DNA of 64,000 nucleotides. Origin: Onthophagus taurus. Taxonomy: Eukaryota > Arthropoda > Insecta > Coleoptera > Scarabaeidae. The stretch covers positions 496,001-560,000 of the forward strand of contig NW_027248941.1 in NCBI RefSeq assembly GCF_036711975.1, given 5' to 3'. This document shows, piece after piece, positions 32,687 to 51,709 of the stretch; position 1 is the first letter of the stretch, and each line of letters begins with the position of its first letter. The position numbers and the translations under genes are program-made. A model generated the notes under the pieces. It was not told the DNA's origin. It saw only the letters and a list, made by a program, of their open reading frames with translations, and did not search any database.

Positions 32687-34189
32687 ATGGCTTCTTCGCG
32701 TATGAATTGCCAACAATTTCAAACCAAAATGGCAAAAAGACGTGAAAGAGATTTCCAACACCAACAAAATTGGGAACGCCAAGTAGATTATTACAAGAAA
32801 TTTGAAAAAACCAACTCAAAATTCGACGATTGGACATCTCCGAGATATTACGAATCAAACACTGAATTGGTGGATCGTTTAAAAGAAAAACGTAACAAAG
32901 AGGAGTCTTTGGAAAAACGTAGGGAGCGATTAAAAAAGTTATTTTCTGAGGATTCCGCGACGTACGAGATTGAAATGATGATGTCAAAAGCGAAACAAAT
33001 GGAAAAAGAACGTGTTAAATTAGATGATATTCCTACGGAGTTGTTAAAAGATTTAAATGTTGGGTTAAAAGTTGAAGAAGAGGAGCGTAGGAAGAAAGAT
33101 GCTGAGTTAAAGTTGTATCAACGATGGAGGAGGGATAATTTAGTTTTAAGAGATGTTGAGAGAAATAAAGGAATTAAAGATGTTAAGGTGTCTTGGTTGG
33201 ATCAACAAATTGAGAAAAGAATGGCCAAAGAAAAAGAAAAGGAAGAGTGTAAAAAGTATTTAAAGGAGCGAGATGAAAACATTCAGAAACAAAAAGATGA
33301 AGAAGAAAGGTTTAAAGAGGAAGTAAGAATCAAAAATGAGCAGTTAAAGGATGACTTAATGAAACAAATTGTTGAAATTAATTTGAAACAAAAAGAAAGT
33401 GAGGAATTAAAACGAATTGAAAAGAAAGAAATTGAAAAAAAACAAGAAGTTTTTGAGTTGGAACAAAAATTAAAAGAATTAGAACTTTACACAAGAAATA
33501 AACAAATTGCAATCCACAATTTAAAACAACACAAATTAAAATTACAAAAATATTACGCCCAAATCCAAGAGGATTTAATACAAGAACAAAACTTTGTCGA
33601 CGATTTAATTAAATCAAAAGCAACCGATTTAATACAAGACGCAAAAACAAAACGCGAAATTAAATCAACATTAGACGAATTCTTAAAATTCACTAAAGAA
33701 CAAAAAGAATTAGAGAAAAAACGCAAAAATCATCTCGATTTTATTTTCGATTCGGAACTAAAAGACGTTTTAAAAAAACAACAGGAAATATGGGACGGGG
33801 AAAACCTCGCTAGAAAAAATCTACTAAAACAAGTTTTAGACACCATTCAAAAACAAATTGACGAAAACGTGAAGAAAAATCGCGAGAAACAAAAAGAAAT
33901 TGTGAGGGATCGGGAACGCATTTTGGGGGATGTTGAACGGTACGAAAAGGAAATGAGAGATAATGAAATTAAGGAGAACGAGAAGAGATGTAGGTTAAAA
34001 GACGAAATTGAACGTGAAGTTCAACAAAAGAGGTTGAAGGAATTTAAATTGAAAGAGTTGGAGAAGAGGGATTATGATGTTGAGCTGGAAAATATGAGAT
34101 TGGAGGAGGAACGAGTTAAAAAGGAAATTGTTAAGATACAAAATAGTCATGCGCCGTTAAGATATGTTAAGAGGAGACCTTGGTATTGA
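32687..34189 (+). CDS. TCHP: Trichoplein-like coiled-coil centriolar/keratin-binding protein
   Basis: This is an intronless 500-residue protein, nearly all charged coiled coil (K, E and R make up much of it). Landmarks of trichoplein are present in order: an N-terminal RERDFQHQQNWERQ segment, LYQRWRRDNLVLRDVE near residue 145 followed by VSWLDQQIEKR, the IWDGENLARKNLLKQVL segment near residue 365, and IQKQIDENVKKNREKQKEIV after it. The length matches vertebrate trichoplein (about 500). That protein sits at centrioles and the mitotic centrosome, activates Aurora A and restrains ciliogenesis; the insect role is inferred. The ATG at 32687 follows an AAAAAG context and precedes the conserved start. 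AATAAA lies 61 bases after the stop. An intronless form beside intron-rich neighbours could reflect retroposition or intron loss. Confidence 0.85.
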   Translation: MASSRMNCQQFQTKMAKRRERDFQHQQNWERQVDYYKKFEKTNSKFDDWTSPRYYESNTELVDRLKEKRNKEESLEKRRERLKKLFSEDSATYEIEMMMSKAKQMEKERVKLDDIPTELLKDLNVGLKVEEEERRKKDAELKLYQRWRRDNLVLRDVERNKGIKDVKVSWLDQQIEKRMAKEKEKEECKKYLKERDENIQKQKDEEERFKEEVRIKNEQLKDDLMKQIVEINLKQKESEELKRIEKKEIEKKQEVFELEQKLKELELYTRNKQIAIHNLKQHKLKLQKYYAQIQEDLIQEQNFVDDLIKSKATDLIQDAKTKREIKSTLDEFLKFTKEQKELEKKRKNHLDFIFDSELKDVLKKQQEIWDGENLARKNLLKQVLDTIQKQIDENVKKNREKQKEIVRDRERILGDVERYEKEMRDNEIKENEKRCRLKDEIEREVQQKRLKEFKLKELEKRDYDVELENMRLEEERVKKEIVKIQNSHAPLRYVKRRPWY

Positions 34190-34249
34190 TTTTTATTGAT
34201 GTTAAATGTTTAATAATAGCGTAAATTTTATACAACTTTAATTTTTTTT

Positions 34250-34255
34250 AATAAA
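34250..34255 (+). terminator. Poly(A) signal of the trichoplein-like gene
   Basis: AATAAA follows a T run, 61 bases after the stop codon. Confidence 0.65.
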
Positions 34256-34499
34256 GAATGTCAATTTGACAAGATTTAAAAACATGACATAAAAAAAATC
34301 ACTGTTAATTTTACCAGGTGTTACCAACTTAAATTTAAATGTAGTTTAAATAATGTTTAGAACCTTTTTTATTTTAAATTTTTAATTTAAAACATCAATA
34401 AAAACAATATGAACCTCACTTTTCAGTGATTTTTTTTAAAGAACAACTTAACCTCACTTTTTCTAATCTATCTAATAAGAAATATTAAAAATAGAAATT

Positions 34500-35110
34500 T
34501 TCGTGCGTCAAAGACAACTAATTCGTTACAAAAGTTGAATGTACTTACTCTGCCTTAAAAACGGATCTTTGAACTTCATTTAATACGAGAATTGATTAAT
34601 ATAATTATTATAAAACGTTCTTTTGATGCAACAAGTGATTTTTTTAAAGATGTCGGCGCATATTGATAAATCACCATGGTAACGGCAGGTCGAAAACTTT
34701 CAAACAAAAAATTATTTTAGTCATCATTTTCGTAGACTTTTCTGTCTATTAATAAGAAATAAAACTAAAACTAGAAATTTTCTAGGTTATGCCGTGCGTC
34801 TTTGACGCACGGCATAACCTCAAAATTTCTAGTTTTAGTTTTATTTCTAACTAAAAATGAGTTAAATCAATTATTTTTTAATGAAACGTTGAAAATGTCA
34901 ATTGAAAAAGACGCGTAGTAGGTAGCGCCATCTAGTGAAATTTAGTAACACTAATACACTAATACTATAAATTATTTCTCGTGGTTATCACCCATATTAA
35001 TGGTATTTCTGACATTTCGTACAAAAATTATTAATTATTACCAAAAAAAAAAGGTGCGCTTCAACAGAAAGAAACATTTAAAGACATTTTTAAACATGCA
35101 AATCAATGCA
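34500..35110 (+). repeat. Family A copy with a near-perfect 45-bp central hairpin
   Basis: The order is GTACTTACTCTGCC, TGATGCAACAAGTGATT, TCACCATGGTAACGGCAGG (34673), then the hairpin 34755-34800/34804-34848 (GGTTATGCCGTGCGTC / GACGCACGGCATAACC at the tip), GTAGCGCCATCTAGTGAAA (34921), and the far end (CACCCATATTAATGG, AAAGGTGCGC). This is the best-preserved copy of the hairpin. It lies between the trichoplein-like and recombinase-like genes. Confidence 0.88.
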
Positions 35111-35335
35111 TTTAACAATTTGAAATAATTTTATTAGTATAAACATTTTATATTTTAATGACAAAATTAAGCGCCATCTAAACGTCAGTAGATGAACTAA
35201 CTAGCCAGCTTGTGTGTATAACGCGAATTAAAACTAACATAACCAAACTAATAATAATAAAAATGTTTACATCAAAAAACGTAATTATTAAACGAATAGT
35301 ATTGTTAACACGAGTTTAAATTAGTAACTAATATT

Positions 35336-36207
35336 ATGGAAGACGGAAAAGGGTTATCGGGAAGATCAACAACGAGTTACGAAAGAAACTATAACAGTTT
35401 TTTGCGATGGTGCGAAAATCAGAATGTAAAAGTGTACTCAGAAAAGGTATTCTTAAGGTATTTTATGGAAAAAGCGAAATCGCAAAAGTTATCGACGCTT
35501 TGGACTACTTATTCCATGTTGAAATCGATGTTTATTAGAAAACACAACATTGACATCTCCGGGTATAAAAAATTAACCCCTTTTATTCAACAACACGGTC
35601 TGGAACATAGCGCAAAACCATATAATTACGCATTTACTAAGAAGCAGGTGTTCCAATTCTTGGAAGAAGCTCCAAATGACACGTATCTTTTGTGGAAAGT
35701 AATTGTAACTTAATTAATGTTATAATGAAATATTAAAATGATAATTTTAAGGTTTTATTGGTGTTTGGTATCGCAGGGGGTTGCCCACCGGTTGAGTTAA
35801 AAAACATCATGACTCACCATATTGAAGATACAGACAGTATTTTAATAATTAAGGTTCCAGTTAATAAAAGTGGGAATATGCGTACATTCTTGATTACGGA
35901 GAGAACCTTTAGTACCAATAAGACAAATTCAATCGCCCTTTATAGAAAGTATTTGTTGTTGAGACCGAAACACATCAAACATGATTATTTGTTTATATCA
36001 TATTCTGAGAATAAGTGTACCCCCAAACGCGTTGGTATTCAAACCATCGAGAAAATCCCCGCTCAAATTGCGTTATTTTTAAACTTAGAGAATTATAACA
36101 ATTATACTTCGCACGTTTTTTGTAGAACATCCGCTTTGTTATTAGCCAAAGGCGATGCTGGTTTAGAAGCTGATAATACTACTAATTGTAATGAATCCGA
36201 ATTTTAA
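35336..36207 (+). CDS. Truncated tyrosine-recombinase-derived (Crypton-like) protein
   Basis: Two exons (35336-35698 and 35752-36207, 53-bp intron) encode 272 residues. The N-terminal half resembles the SAM-like core-binding domain of tyrosine recombinases (TTSYERNYNSFLRWCENQ, then YFMEKAKSQKLSTLWTTYSM). The C-terminal half resembles the catalytic domain: VLLVFGIAGGCPPVELKNI at the box-I position and YTSHVFCRTSALLL at the box-II H-x-x-R position. The expected box-I arginine is absent (GGCPPVEL), and the protein stops soon after GLEADN, before the segment that would carry the nucleophilic tyrosine. It is therefore probably catalytically dead, either a decaying Crypton or a domesticated DNA-binding gene. 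The intact frame over 272 codons and the clean intron favour a maintained gene. AATAAA is at 36244. Its role is unknown. Confidence 0.7.
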
Positions 36208-36243
36208 ATAATATATGTGAAGACATCTTTAATTGTAATTTGT

Positions 36244-36249
36244 AATAAA
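36244..36249 (+). terminator. Poly(A) signal of the recombinase-like gene
   Basis: AATAAA lies 37 bases after the stop at 36207. Confidence 0.6.
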
Positions 36250-36329
36250 ATCAATTTAAAGTTGGTGATTTTAATTATTGTCTGTTGGCACCAAAAAAAT
36301 CCAACTTAATGTTCTCAATGTTTGAGTGG

Positions 36330-36430
36330 TCAATTCAAAATGAGTTAATTCTTTTTAAATGAAACGTCAGAAAATGTCATTTAAAAAAGACGCGTGGGAA
36401 TTAGCGCCATCTAGTGAAATTTAGTAACAT
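36330..36430 (+). repeat. Family A fragment
   Basis: It carries AATTCAAAATGAGTTAATTC, GAAACGTCAGAAAATGTCA and TTAGCGCCATCTAGTGAAAT and nothing more, starting directly downstream of the recombinase-like gene. The following sequence is very similar to 37380-37470. Confidence 0.75.
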
Positions 36431-36761
36431 TATTTTTTTTTAATAACTTTCTATTAAATTTTTGCTATTTTAACGCTTAATTAAAATCGAATTAAATCAA
36501 AAAATAACAACAACCTAAATAAATTTCTATCTAACAATTAAGTGTTAAATAAATAAACTTTGTTATCAATTTGCAGCTTACAGTTTTCTGTTTTATGGCA
36601 GTTCTAAAATTGAAAATAATAAGATTTAGAACTTACCTTTACTAATCGCAGTAAGATTTTCTTCGTTTAGTCATCCTCTCGCGTTTGTACCAATTTCCTC
36701 CCATCTATAAACAATTTAAACAATACAAACAAGATTAACCTCAAACTTGAAAACTTTTAAC

Positions 36762-36806
36762 CACAGTATATATAACAGATGTATATCATCTGTTATATAT
36801 ACTGTG
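36762..36806. repeat. Perfect 20-bp hairpin with 5-base loop
   Basis: CACAGTATATATAACAGATG (36762-36781) is mirrored exactly by 36787-36806 around the loop TATAT. It lies just before a family A copy, upstream of EFTUD2. Confidence 0.9.
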
Positions 36807-36834
36807 TTTTAACACAACTTAACCTCACTTTTTT

Positions 36835-37390
36835 CGTCGATGAAATAAAACTAAAACTAGAAATTTTAAGGTTATGCCGTATTTCTAGTTTTAGTTTTAT
36901 TTCTAACGCTGGACGAGTTAAATGGTACTTGAAAAGGTTAGGTTAGGTTGTTAAAAACGTACAACATAATTTTTACAACGCAATAACAACTAGTTCGTTA
37001 CAAATAGTGAATGTACTTACCCTGCCTTAAATACGGATCTTTCAGCTTCATTTAATGCGAAAATTGTTTAATATAATTATCAAAAACGTTCTTTTTATGC
37101 AACAAGTGATTTTTTTAAAGATGTCGGCGCTTATTGATACATCACCATGGTAACGGCAGGTTGAAAACTTTGAAACCAAAAATTATTTTAGTCGCAAAAT
37201 TTTCGTACTTTTCTGTCGATCTAATAAGAAATAAAGACGCACGGCATAACTTAGAAAATGTCTAGTTTTAATTTTATTTCTAATTCAAAATGAGTTAATT
37301 CTTTTTAAATGAAGCGTCAGAAAATGTCATTTCAAAAAGACGCATGGGAGTGAGCGCCATCTAGTGAAATTTAGTAACATTAATTATTTT
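36835..37390 (+). repeat. Family A copy upstream of EFTUD2
   Basis: It begins with a collapsed hairpin (AACTAGAAATTTTAAGGTTA ... TTTCTAGTTTTAG), then GTACTTACCCTGCC, TCACCATGGTAACGGCAGG (37142), GACGCACGGCATAAC and GAGCGCCATCTAGTGAAA (37351). It ends about 240 bp before the EFTUD2 start codon. Confidence 0.8.
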
Positions 37391-37628
37391 TTTTAACTTT
37401 CTATTAAATTTTTGCTATTTTATCGCAAAATTAAAATCGAATTAACTCAATAAAAAAATAACAACCTAAACAAATTTCCATTAAAATTAACAATCAAAAT
37501 TATTAAAGTTTAAAATTTTTTTTTTTTTTATAAGATTTTAGGTTGGCACCATCATCGCGAAGTTTGACGTTATCGGCTAAACAACGTTTTAAAAACGTTT
37601 TCGTGTTGTGGTGAATTTAACCTCAAAA

Positions 37629-45425
<7,797 letters not shown>

Positions 45426-45447
45426 ATGGTTTTCATAAGAAATTTTT

Positions 45448-45453
45448 TTTATT
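45448..45453 (-). terminator. Poly(A) signal of NAA25
   Basis: AATAAA on the minus strand (TTTATT on plus) lies 93 bases past the NAA25 stop and only 23 bases from the EFTUD2 stop codon, so cleavage would fall at or inside the EFTUD2 coding end. Confidence 0.55.
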
Positions 45454-45545
45454 TATAATAATTGATTAATTACAACTAAAATAACTTAAAACTATCTTGG
45501 TATATTACACTTTTGCGTTTCATTTTGTCTCAATTTCGATCCAAA

Positions 45546-48500
45546 TTAAATCAAACCCATCAAAACTTTACATTTCAAATTAAGAACCGCCTTTAATTCC
45601 CTCAAAGCGTTTTGCAAACTCGCCTCCAACTTACTTATAACCCCCGTAAACGTCGTCTTATCAATCCTTAACCCCTCAATTTGCTTTTCTAACATCTCCA
45701 ACGAAAACTCCTTGGCGCACCATCCATCCAAACACAACACCGTCTCGTTTAAAACATTTATTTGATTCGACACCAAACCAGATAAAATCTCTTTCCCTTT
45801 TAACGAAGAATTCGAATCGATTTTATTTTTATTTTTCGATTTATTTTTCGTTTTCACCTTTAAAGTTTCGTTACAAAGCGTTAAAACGAACGCACAAAGT
45901 GTTAACAACTCAACAAAATTAACCAAAATTTCGATTGTCGTACTTCGACTAAAATAAACATCGTCCGAAGCAATTTCCGCCCGAATCAAGTCTTTAATTG
46001 AGGTTAGAATGGTTTCGTGGTACTTTTCGATCCTCTCCAAAACGTTCGCATCCATCTCGGATTCTTTCCCAGACGAAAAATAAATAAAAACCGCAAAGAA
46101 TTCACCCAAAACTTCGAAATACGGTACTTTAAAGTACGAAATTAATCGAGATTTTAACGGTAACGATACGAATCTTTCGGTTACGTTTAAATGGGTTAAA
46201 TTTGAATGTTGCGAGTTTAAGTTTTCCCATGATTTTAACGTCGATTTTAATTCCTCTAAATGAGGTGATTTTTCTACGGAAGTTTCGCTTATTCGAGCCG
46301 TTTTAAAAGCGATCGAGAAACAATTTACCATTAAACTTCTTATTTCAGCGAAAATTTGGTTTTGTTTGACGCGCAATTTAACGCAGTCCCATTTTTCGGG
46401 GGGATTCTCAATTCTTTCTGGATCCCATGATAAATAAACACTCAAATCGCTGTTATCACTGCAACAAATTCGTTTCATTATTTTTTTTAATTTTGAGGTT
46501 AAACGTCAATCTGACATTTTAATATTTTTGAGGTTAAATGTCAATCTGACGTTTTAATATTTTGAGGTTAAACGTCAATCTGAAATTTTAATATTTTTGA
46601 GGTTAAACGTCAATGTGACGTTTAGTGATTTTATCAATTGTTGCTAACTTCATGTATTTTTTTCTAACCTCACTTTTTGACAGTTTATTATAATCGTTTT
46701 TGATCCGGTTTCATTTAATTTTGTTTTTTAATCTTCATAACCCATTTAATACATTAAAACGTAAAAAAATTTAAAAAAAAACTCACCAAGCGGCTTCCCA
46801 ATCGATTTTTCTTTCCTTAATAGTCAAATCCGCCTCGGTTAAACCATCCAAAGAAGCGCTCTGCATCAAAGTTAACACAATTCGATCCATAACCACTTGG
46901 GTATAATGAAGGCTGTTATAAAGTTTCTCCCGGAAATCCATAAATTCGTCGATTTTCCCAAATGAACCATATTTATAAACAAACGTTAAGTGATCTGAAC
47001 TCTAAAAAAAAATTTTTAATCACAAATTATTTAATTTAATTATTTATTACTAACATCTCGGTAATTAGCGACGAAAAATTTGATTGTAGTCTCGTAAAGT
47101 TGTGAAGCTATTGTAAATAATCCTGTAGTTGGTAATCGTGAGCAATGAACATAACCCAAAGAGTCCAATTGGATGTGCTTCAAATCTAAGCTCTCATACA
47201 TGGAGTGAGCACAACTGCCTCCCCCCAATTGGTGATACAATTTAACACACAACAATTTTGCGTGAAAACAACTCTTGCTATTTTTTAACAAATTCTCCAA
47301 AACCACCAACGCGCAAATCAAAGGTTCCGAACTTTGCGTCTTCATACCGATATCGTAAAGTATATGAGATGCCACTAAACCATACGGATCTGATGGTCCT
47401 TGATCAGTAACCAAAAGATCTTTCCCATAACGCTCATAACCTAGGTTATAATGACCTGTTAAAATGTTCGCGATTTCGTAGAGAGTTTCTGGTTCTAAAT
47501 GCTGATACGTCCCGCTTAAACGCGATAATTGTATAGCGCTTATGTGGCGTTGCATTTGGTCCATCTAAAACAATCATTTTTTAAAACTTTAATACATTAA
47601 TTTTTTTTTTGTGATACTTACAGTGGTTGCAATGGAATTTGAGGCAACATTTAAATCCTTGAGGAGATTTTCGCACAACAACGCACGTTCCTCCGAATTT
47701 AATATGTTTAAATAAGAGCGTAAGTCGCTAACGCAACACGGTTTATGTCCAAATAGGCGAAAATACTCCACGAAAAGCTGGGCGGGTTCCCCGAGAAGAT
47801 CGTTGATTACGTTTGAGGTGATGTTGGTTGAAGCGGTGAGGCGTTGGTGAAGGCGTTGACATAATTCGATACGAGCCAAATATGGTCCTCTTTGAGCATA
47901 ACCTAAAAAATGAAAATTAATGAGATTTGAGGTTAAGAAATGAAACGTCAAAATTAAGTGTCATTTTAAATAGTCTTTGAAAAAATTAGTTACTTTATCT
48001 TAAAAGCGAATCTTTCAACTTCATTTAATACGAAAATTGATTAATATAATCGCGATAAATTATTGTAAAACTTTCTTTTAATGTAAAAAGTGATTTTTTT
48101 TAAAGATGTCGGTGTTTATTGATAAATCACCATGGTAACGGCAGGGTTGAAAACTTTTAAACAAAAAATTTTTTAATCACAAAATTGTCGTACTTTTCTA
48201 CCAATGCAATAAGAAATAAAACTAAAACTAGAAATTTTCGGGTTATGCCGTGCGTCTTAACCTCAAAATTTCTACTTTTAGTTTTATTTCTAACTCAAAA
48301 TGCGATATTTTTTTTTAATGAAACATCAGAAAATGTCATTTGAAAAAGACGCATATGAGGTAGCGCCATCTAGTGAAATTTATAAACATTAATTATTTTT
48401 TTTTAATAACTTTTTATTGAATTTTTGTTATTTTAACTCTTAATTAAATCGCTTAGGAAATAAAACGTCAAAATTAAGTGTCATTTGAAAAAGTGAAATT

Positions 48501-50769
48501 AGTATTGGAGTTATTATTTAAATGCAACAAAAAACGTGAGACTTCGAAGACGTCGGCCGCCCCCGAGAGTACGAAACGTCCATTCTAACAAATGTGAGAA
48601 CTTAAGGTTATTACTGTTTTAGCGTCCACGATGGCCGTAGGCGACCGATGTCTTCGAAAACGGCCGTGTTAGTTTAAAACTGTGCTAAAAAATTACGTTG
48701 GGATTCCTAATCTCACTTTTCCAATACAACCTAACCTCACTTTTTCATATGACATTTTTTTTGACGTTTCATTAAAAAAAGTTTTATTTAACTCACTCAG
48801 TTTTAAAGATAAAACTAAAAAGAAATTTGCGTCATAGAACTTCGTTTTAGTCACTCATACACGTTTTACGTTATATCAAATAAAATTAAATAGTAATTCA
48901 CATTTCTTGTGGTATTAAGTACGTTTTTAGATTTTTTCCCAACAGATGGCGCTACCTCCTAAGCGTTTTTTATTTATAAGTGACATTTTGACGTTTCAAA
49001 AAAAAATATTTAATTTAAGTTTGTTAGAAATAAAACTAAAACTAGAAATTTTTTAGGTTATGCCGTGCGTCAAAGACGCAATTACATCGACAGAAAAGTA
49101 CGAAAATTTTGTGACTAAAATAATGTTTTGTTTAAAAGACATCTTTAAAAAAATCACTTGTTGCATTAAGAGAAAGTTTAAGTAATATTAATCAATTTTC
49201 GCATTAAATGAACTTGAAAGATCCATTTTTAAGACGAAGTAAGTACTTTCAACGAATTAGGTATTATTGCGTTATTCCTAATCTCATTTTTCAAATGACA
49301 TTTTTATAATCTAAAGACTTTACTAAGAACAAATTAAAGCGCCATCTATTAACGAGTGACTACAATAAGCGGTGTTTCAAACCTAAATAAAAGTAATTCA
49401 ACATTTGAACATGTTCTAACAATTAAGTTAAAAAAATAATTTTACTCACCATTAAACCCATTTTCGATCAAACTACAAATAAATTCATGCGCCTTTTCCG
49501 GACTATCATCAGCGGTAACCTCAATCTCCCCATTTCCAGTCGAATTTTCCCCATTATTACCATTCTCGACTATTTCACCACCATCCTCAATCTTTTTATC
49601 CCGCTTATTTTCACTGGATTCCTTCATTAATTCAAACACCGAGTTTAAGTACTCCATCCAAATGTTCCACTTATCTATACTGTGTAAAACGAGACAAAAA
49701 TCGTTTAAAATTATTTAATTCAATAAATTTTTAGCAATTATACTTTACCTTTCATTTAAAATCTGCTTACAATAAACATTAACCTTTTTCCAACGTTTCA
49801 ATTTCACGAAAAATCGCAATCGATCGAATTGAATCGCACCGTTCAACAATTTATCACCCAAAGGTGTTGTTAAAAACGTCAAAATCTCCTGGTATTTCCC
49901 TTGTAAGTCTAAAATGTGCACATAAAGGTGACCTTCGTGTTCTCCTTCAGCTGATTTATTTTGCTTATCTAATAATTTCACCATCATACGTTCAGCTAAG
50001 TTGAGAAGTAGAGATCGTTTTTGATCATCTTTTGAGTCATCATAACTCCGCGTCGCTTGTAAAACGTTGCTCATAACAGCCCAAGTGTAATAAGGGGATC
50101 TAGGTTTTAATTTGTATAAAGCCATTGCGACTCGTTGTTGTTCTTTAAAATTGTTTACACGCACATACGACATAAAAAGATGTGTGTACAGTTCTTCACT
50201 GGTCTTATCCACTTTTAAAGCTGCTTCATAAAGTTTACAAATGTTTTCAACTAAAAAAAATTAATAAATTATTGATATAATTAAAATATTTTTTTTAACT
50301 AACATTCATTTGATTCTTTGTAACAAATTGAGATGGCCTGTAACGTCGCATCATCCGTGGGGCACTCATTGACCAATGCTTCCAAGATAACCTTCGAATC
50401 TCCAGCTTTCCCCAATCGTAATAAAGCGACCGCTTTTAATGCTTTGGCGCATTGTAAGTACGGCGTTTTTTTGAGAACTTTATCGCACTCCTGGAGCGCC
50501 TTTTTATGCATCCCATTATCTAACCAATCTAAAACAAGACGAAAATAAAAATTTTAACATCAAACATAACCTCAAAATGTCAAAACTCTAATTGACTTTT
50601 TTTTAATGAAATTAACCTACTTAAAGGAATCAAAGGGATAAAATCGGGTACTAAATGAGCGTTAGGCTTGGACTGAGGGTTCTTTTGTGTTATAGTTACC
50701 GTAAATTGGTCGTAATCTTCGTTCCATGATCGATGTGTCCCGCACGTGAGTTAACTTCGAAGTAGACAT
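45546..50769 (-). CDS. NAA25: NatB auxiliary subunit NAA25 (psidin homologue)
   Basis: Eight exons on the minus strand (50700-50769, 50304-50528, 49749-50250, 49450-49679, 47622-47902, 47055-47564, 46787-47001, 45546-46458) join in frame to 981 residues, against 972 in human. NAA25 is the TPR-type scaffold that anchors the NAA20 catalytic subunit to the ribosome for acetylation of Met-Asp/Glu/Asn N-termini. Family landmarks are the start region MERRLRPIYDWLDNG, the TPR blocks LQCAKALKAVALLRLGKAGD and ELYTHLFMSYVRVNNF, FGHKPCCVSDLRSYL, SLDLKHIQLDSLGYV and, in the last exon, DNSDLSVYLSWDPE, which aligns with DLNVFFSWDPK of the family. The last exon starts after TTTGTTGCAG at 46459; an ATG at 46478 that would make it look like a separate 310-residue gene lies in the intron. 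Confidence 0.93.
47940..48400 (+). repeat. Family A copy in NAA25 intron
   Basis: It contains AATGAAACGTCAAAATTAAG at its start, AAAGTGATTTTTTTTAAAGA, TCACCATGGTAACGGCAGGG (48127), the TTCTAC/CTAGAAA hairpin and GTAGCGCCATCTAGTGAAA (48361). Confidence 0.8.
48460..49270 (-). repeat. Family A copy, opposite orientation, same NAA25 intron
   Basis: Read on minus it contains the end module GATGTCTTCGAAAACGGCC (48643) with its mirror GACGTCGGCCGCCCCCGAG (48549), GTTTTAGTCACTCATACACG, CCAACAGATGGCGCTACC (48945), CTAAAACTAGAAATTTTTT and AAGTAAGTACTTTC. The X-box-like core is deleted here. It forms a long inverted pair with the copy at 47940-48400. Confidence 0.8.
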
Positions 50770-50939
50770 TGCGGGGGAATCTGAGCGAAGGCGTCGCGGC
50801 ACTTAAAGCAGGCATAAAAACGGATGGATTTCTCTGGTTGTTTGAACGTTTAAAATCGGCCCCTAATTTATACTTTTTTTTAATGAAGCGCTTCTTTTTT
50901 AAAGAGTAAAATTACCAAGAGCCATATTTGACGTGAGAA

Positions 50940-51700
50940 CCCGGTTCTCGCGAGTTCACCGACAAGCCGATAGATGGCATCTCAAACGTATTCAAAAATT
51001 CGATTAAATCGAAATTTTAGACGATTTTTAATGTAAATATAGAAATAAAGCTGATTTTTTCGTTTAATATTGAATTTTTATTATTAACAAGTTAAATTTT
51101 TATTTTAATTGTTTCATTTTAAATTTAATGTGTACATCTCGAAAAAGATTAAACATTCGTTTTATTTAAACAAAACAGTTTATTGTAGATGTAATTACCT
51201 CGTAATCACCACAAAATCATTCTAATTACATATTTAATGTTGTATTAGAATCATTCTTATTTATCAATTAAAACCTGATTTTTTCAAGTTCACCGACATG
51301 CCGATAGATGGCATCTCAAACGTATTCAAAAATGCGATTAAATTGAAATTTTCGACGATTTTTAATGTAAATTAAGAAATAAAAGTGATTTTTTCGTTTA
51401 ATATTGAATTTTTATTATTAATAAGTTAAATTTTTATTTTAATTGTTTCATTTTAAATTGAATGTGTACATCTCGAAAAAGATTAAACATTCGTTTTATT
51501 TAAACAAAACAGTTTATTGTAGTTGTAATTAACTCGTAATCACCACAAAATCATTCTAATTACATATTTAATGTTGTATTAGAATTATTCTTATTTATCA
51601 ATTAAAACCTGATTCTCTCAAGTACACCGACAAGCCGATAGATGGCATCTCAAACGTATTCAAAAATGCCATTAAATTGAAATTTTCGACGATTTTTAAT
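50940..51700. repeat. ~330-bp tandem repeat, three copies upstream of NAA25
   Basis: CCGATAGATGGCATCTCAAA recurs at about 50972, 51302 and 51635, each preceded by GTTCACCGACA and followed by CGATTTTTAATGTAAAT, GTACATCTCGAAAAAGATTA and AACAGTTTATTGTAG. The first copy starts in a small palindrome (GAGAACCCGGTTCTC, 50937-50951), about 170 bp upstream of the NAA25 start. Confidence 0.9.
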
Positions 51701-51709
51701 AATGTAAAC

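Noticed and set aside
45546-46478. A separate 310-residue gene on the minus strand starting at 46478
   Set aside because: The ATG at 46478 lies in the intron. The acceptor TTTGTTGCAG just after it joins the frame to NAA25, and the sequence aligns with the NAA25 C-terminus.
50900-50920. An ATG at 50917 (minus, MALG then GTAATT) as the NAA25 start
   Set aside because: The splice phase and family start (MERRLRPIYDWLDNG) fit the exon at 50700-50769 instead.
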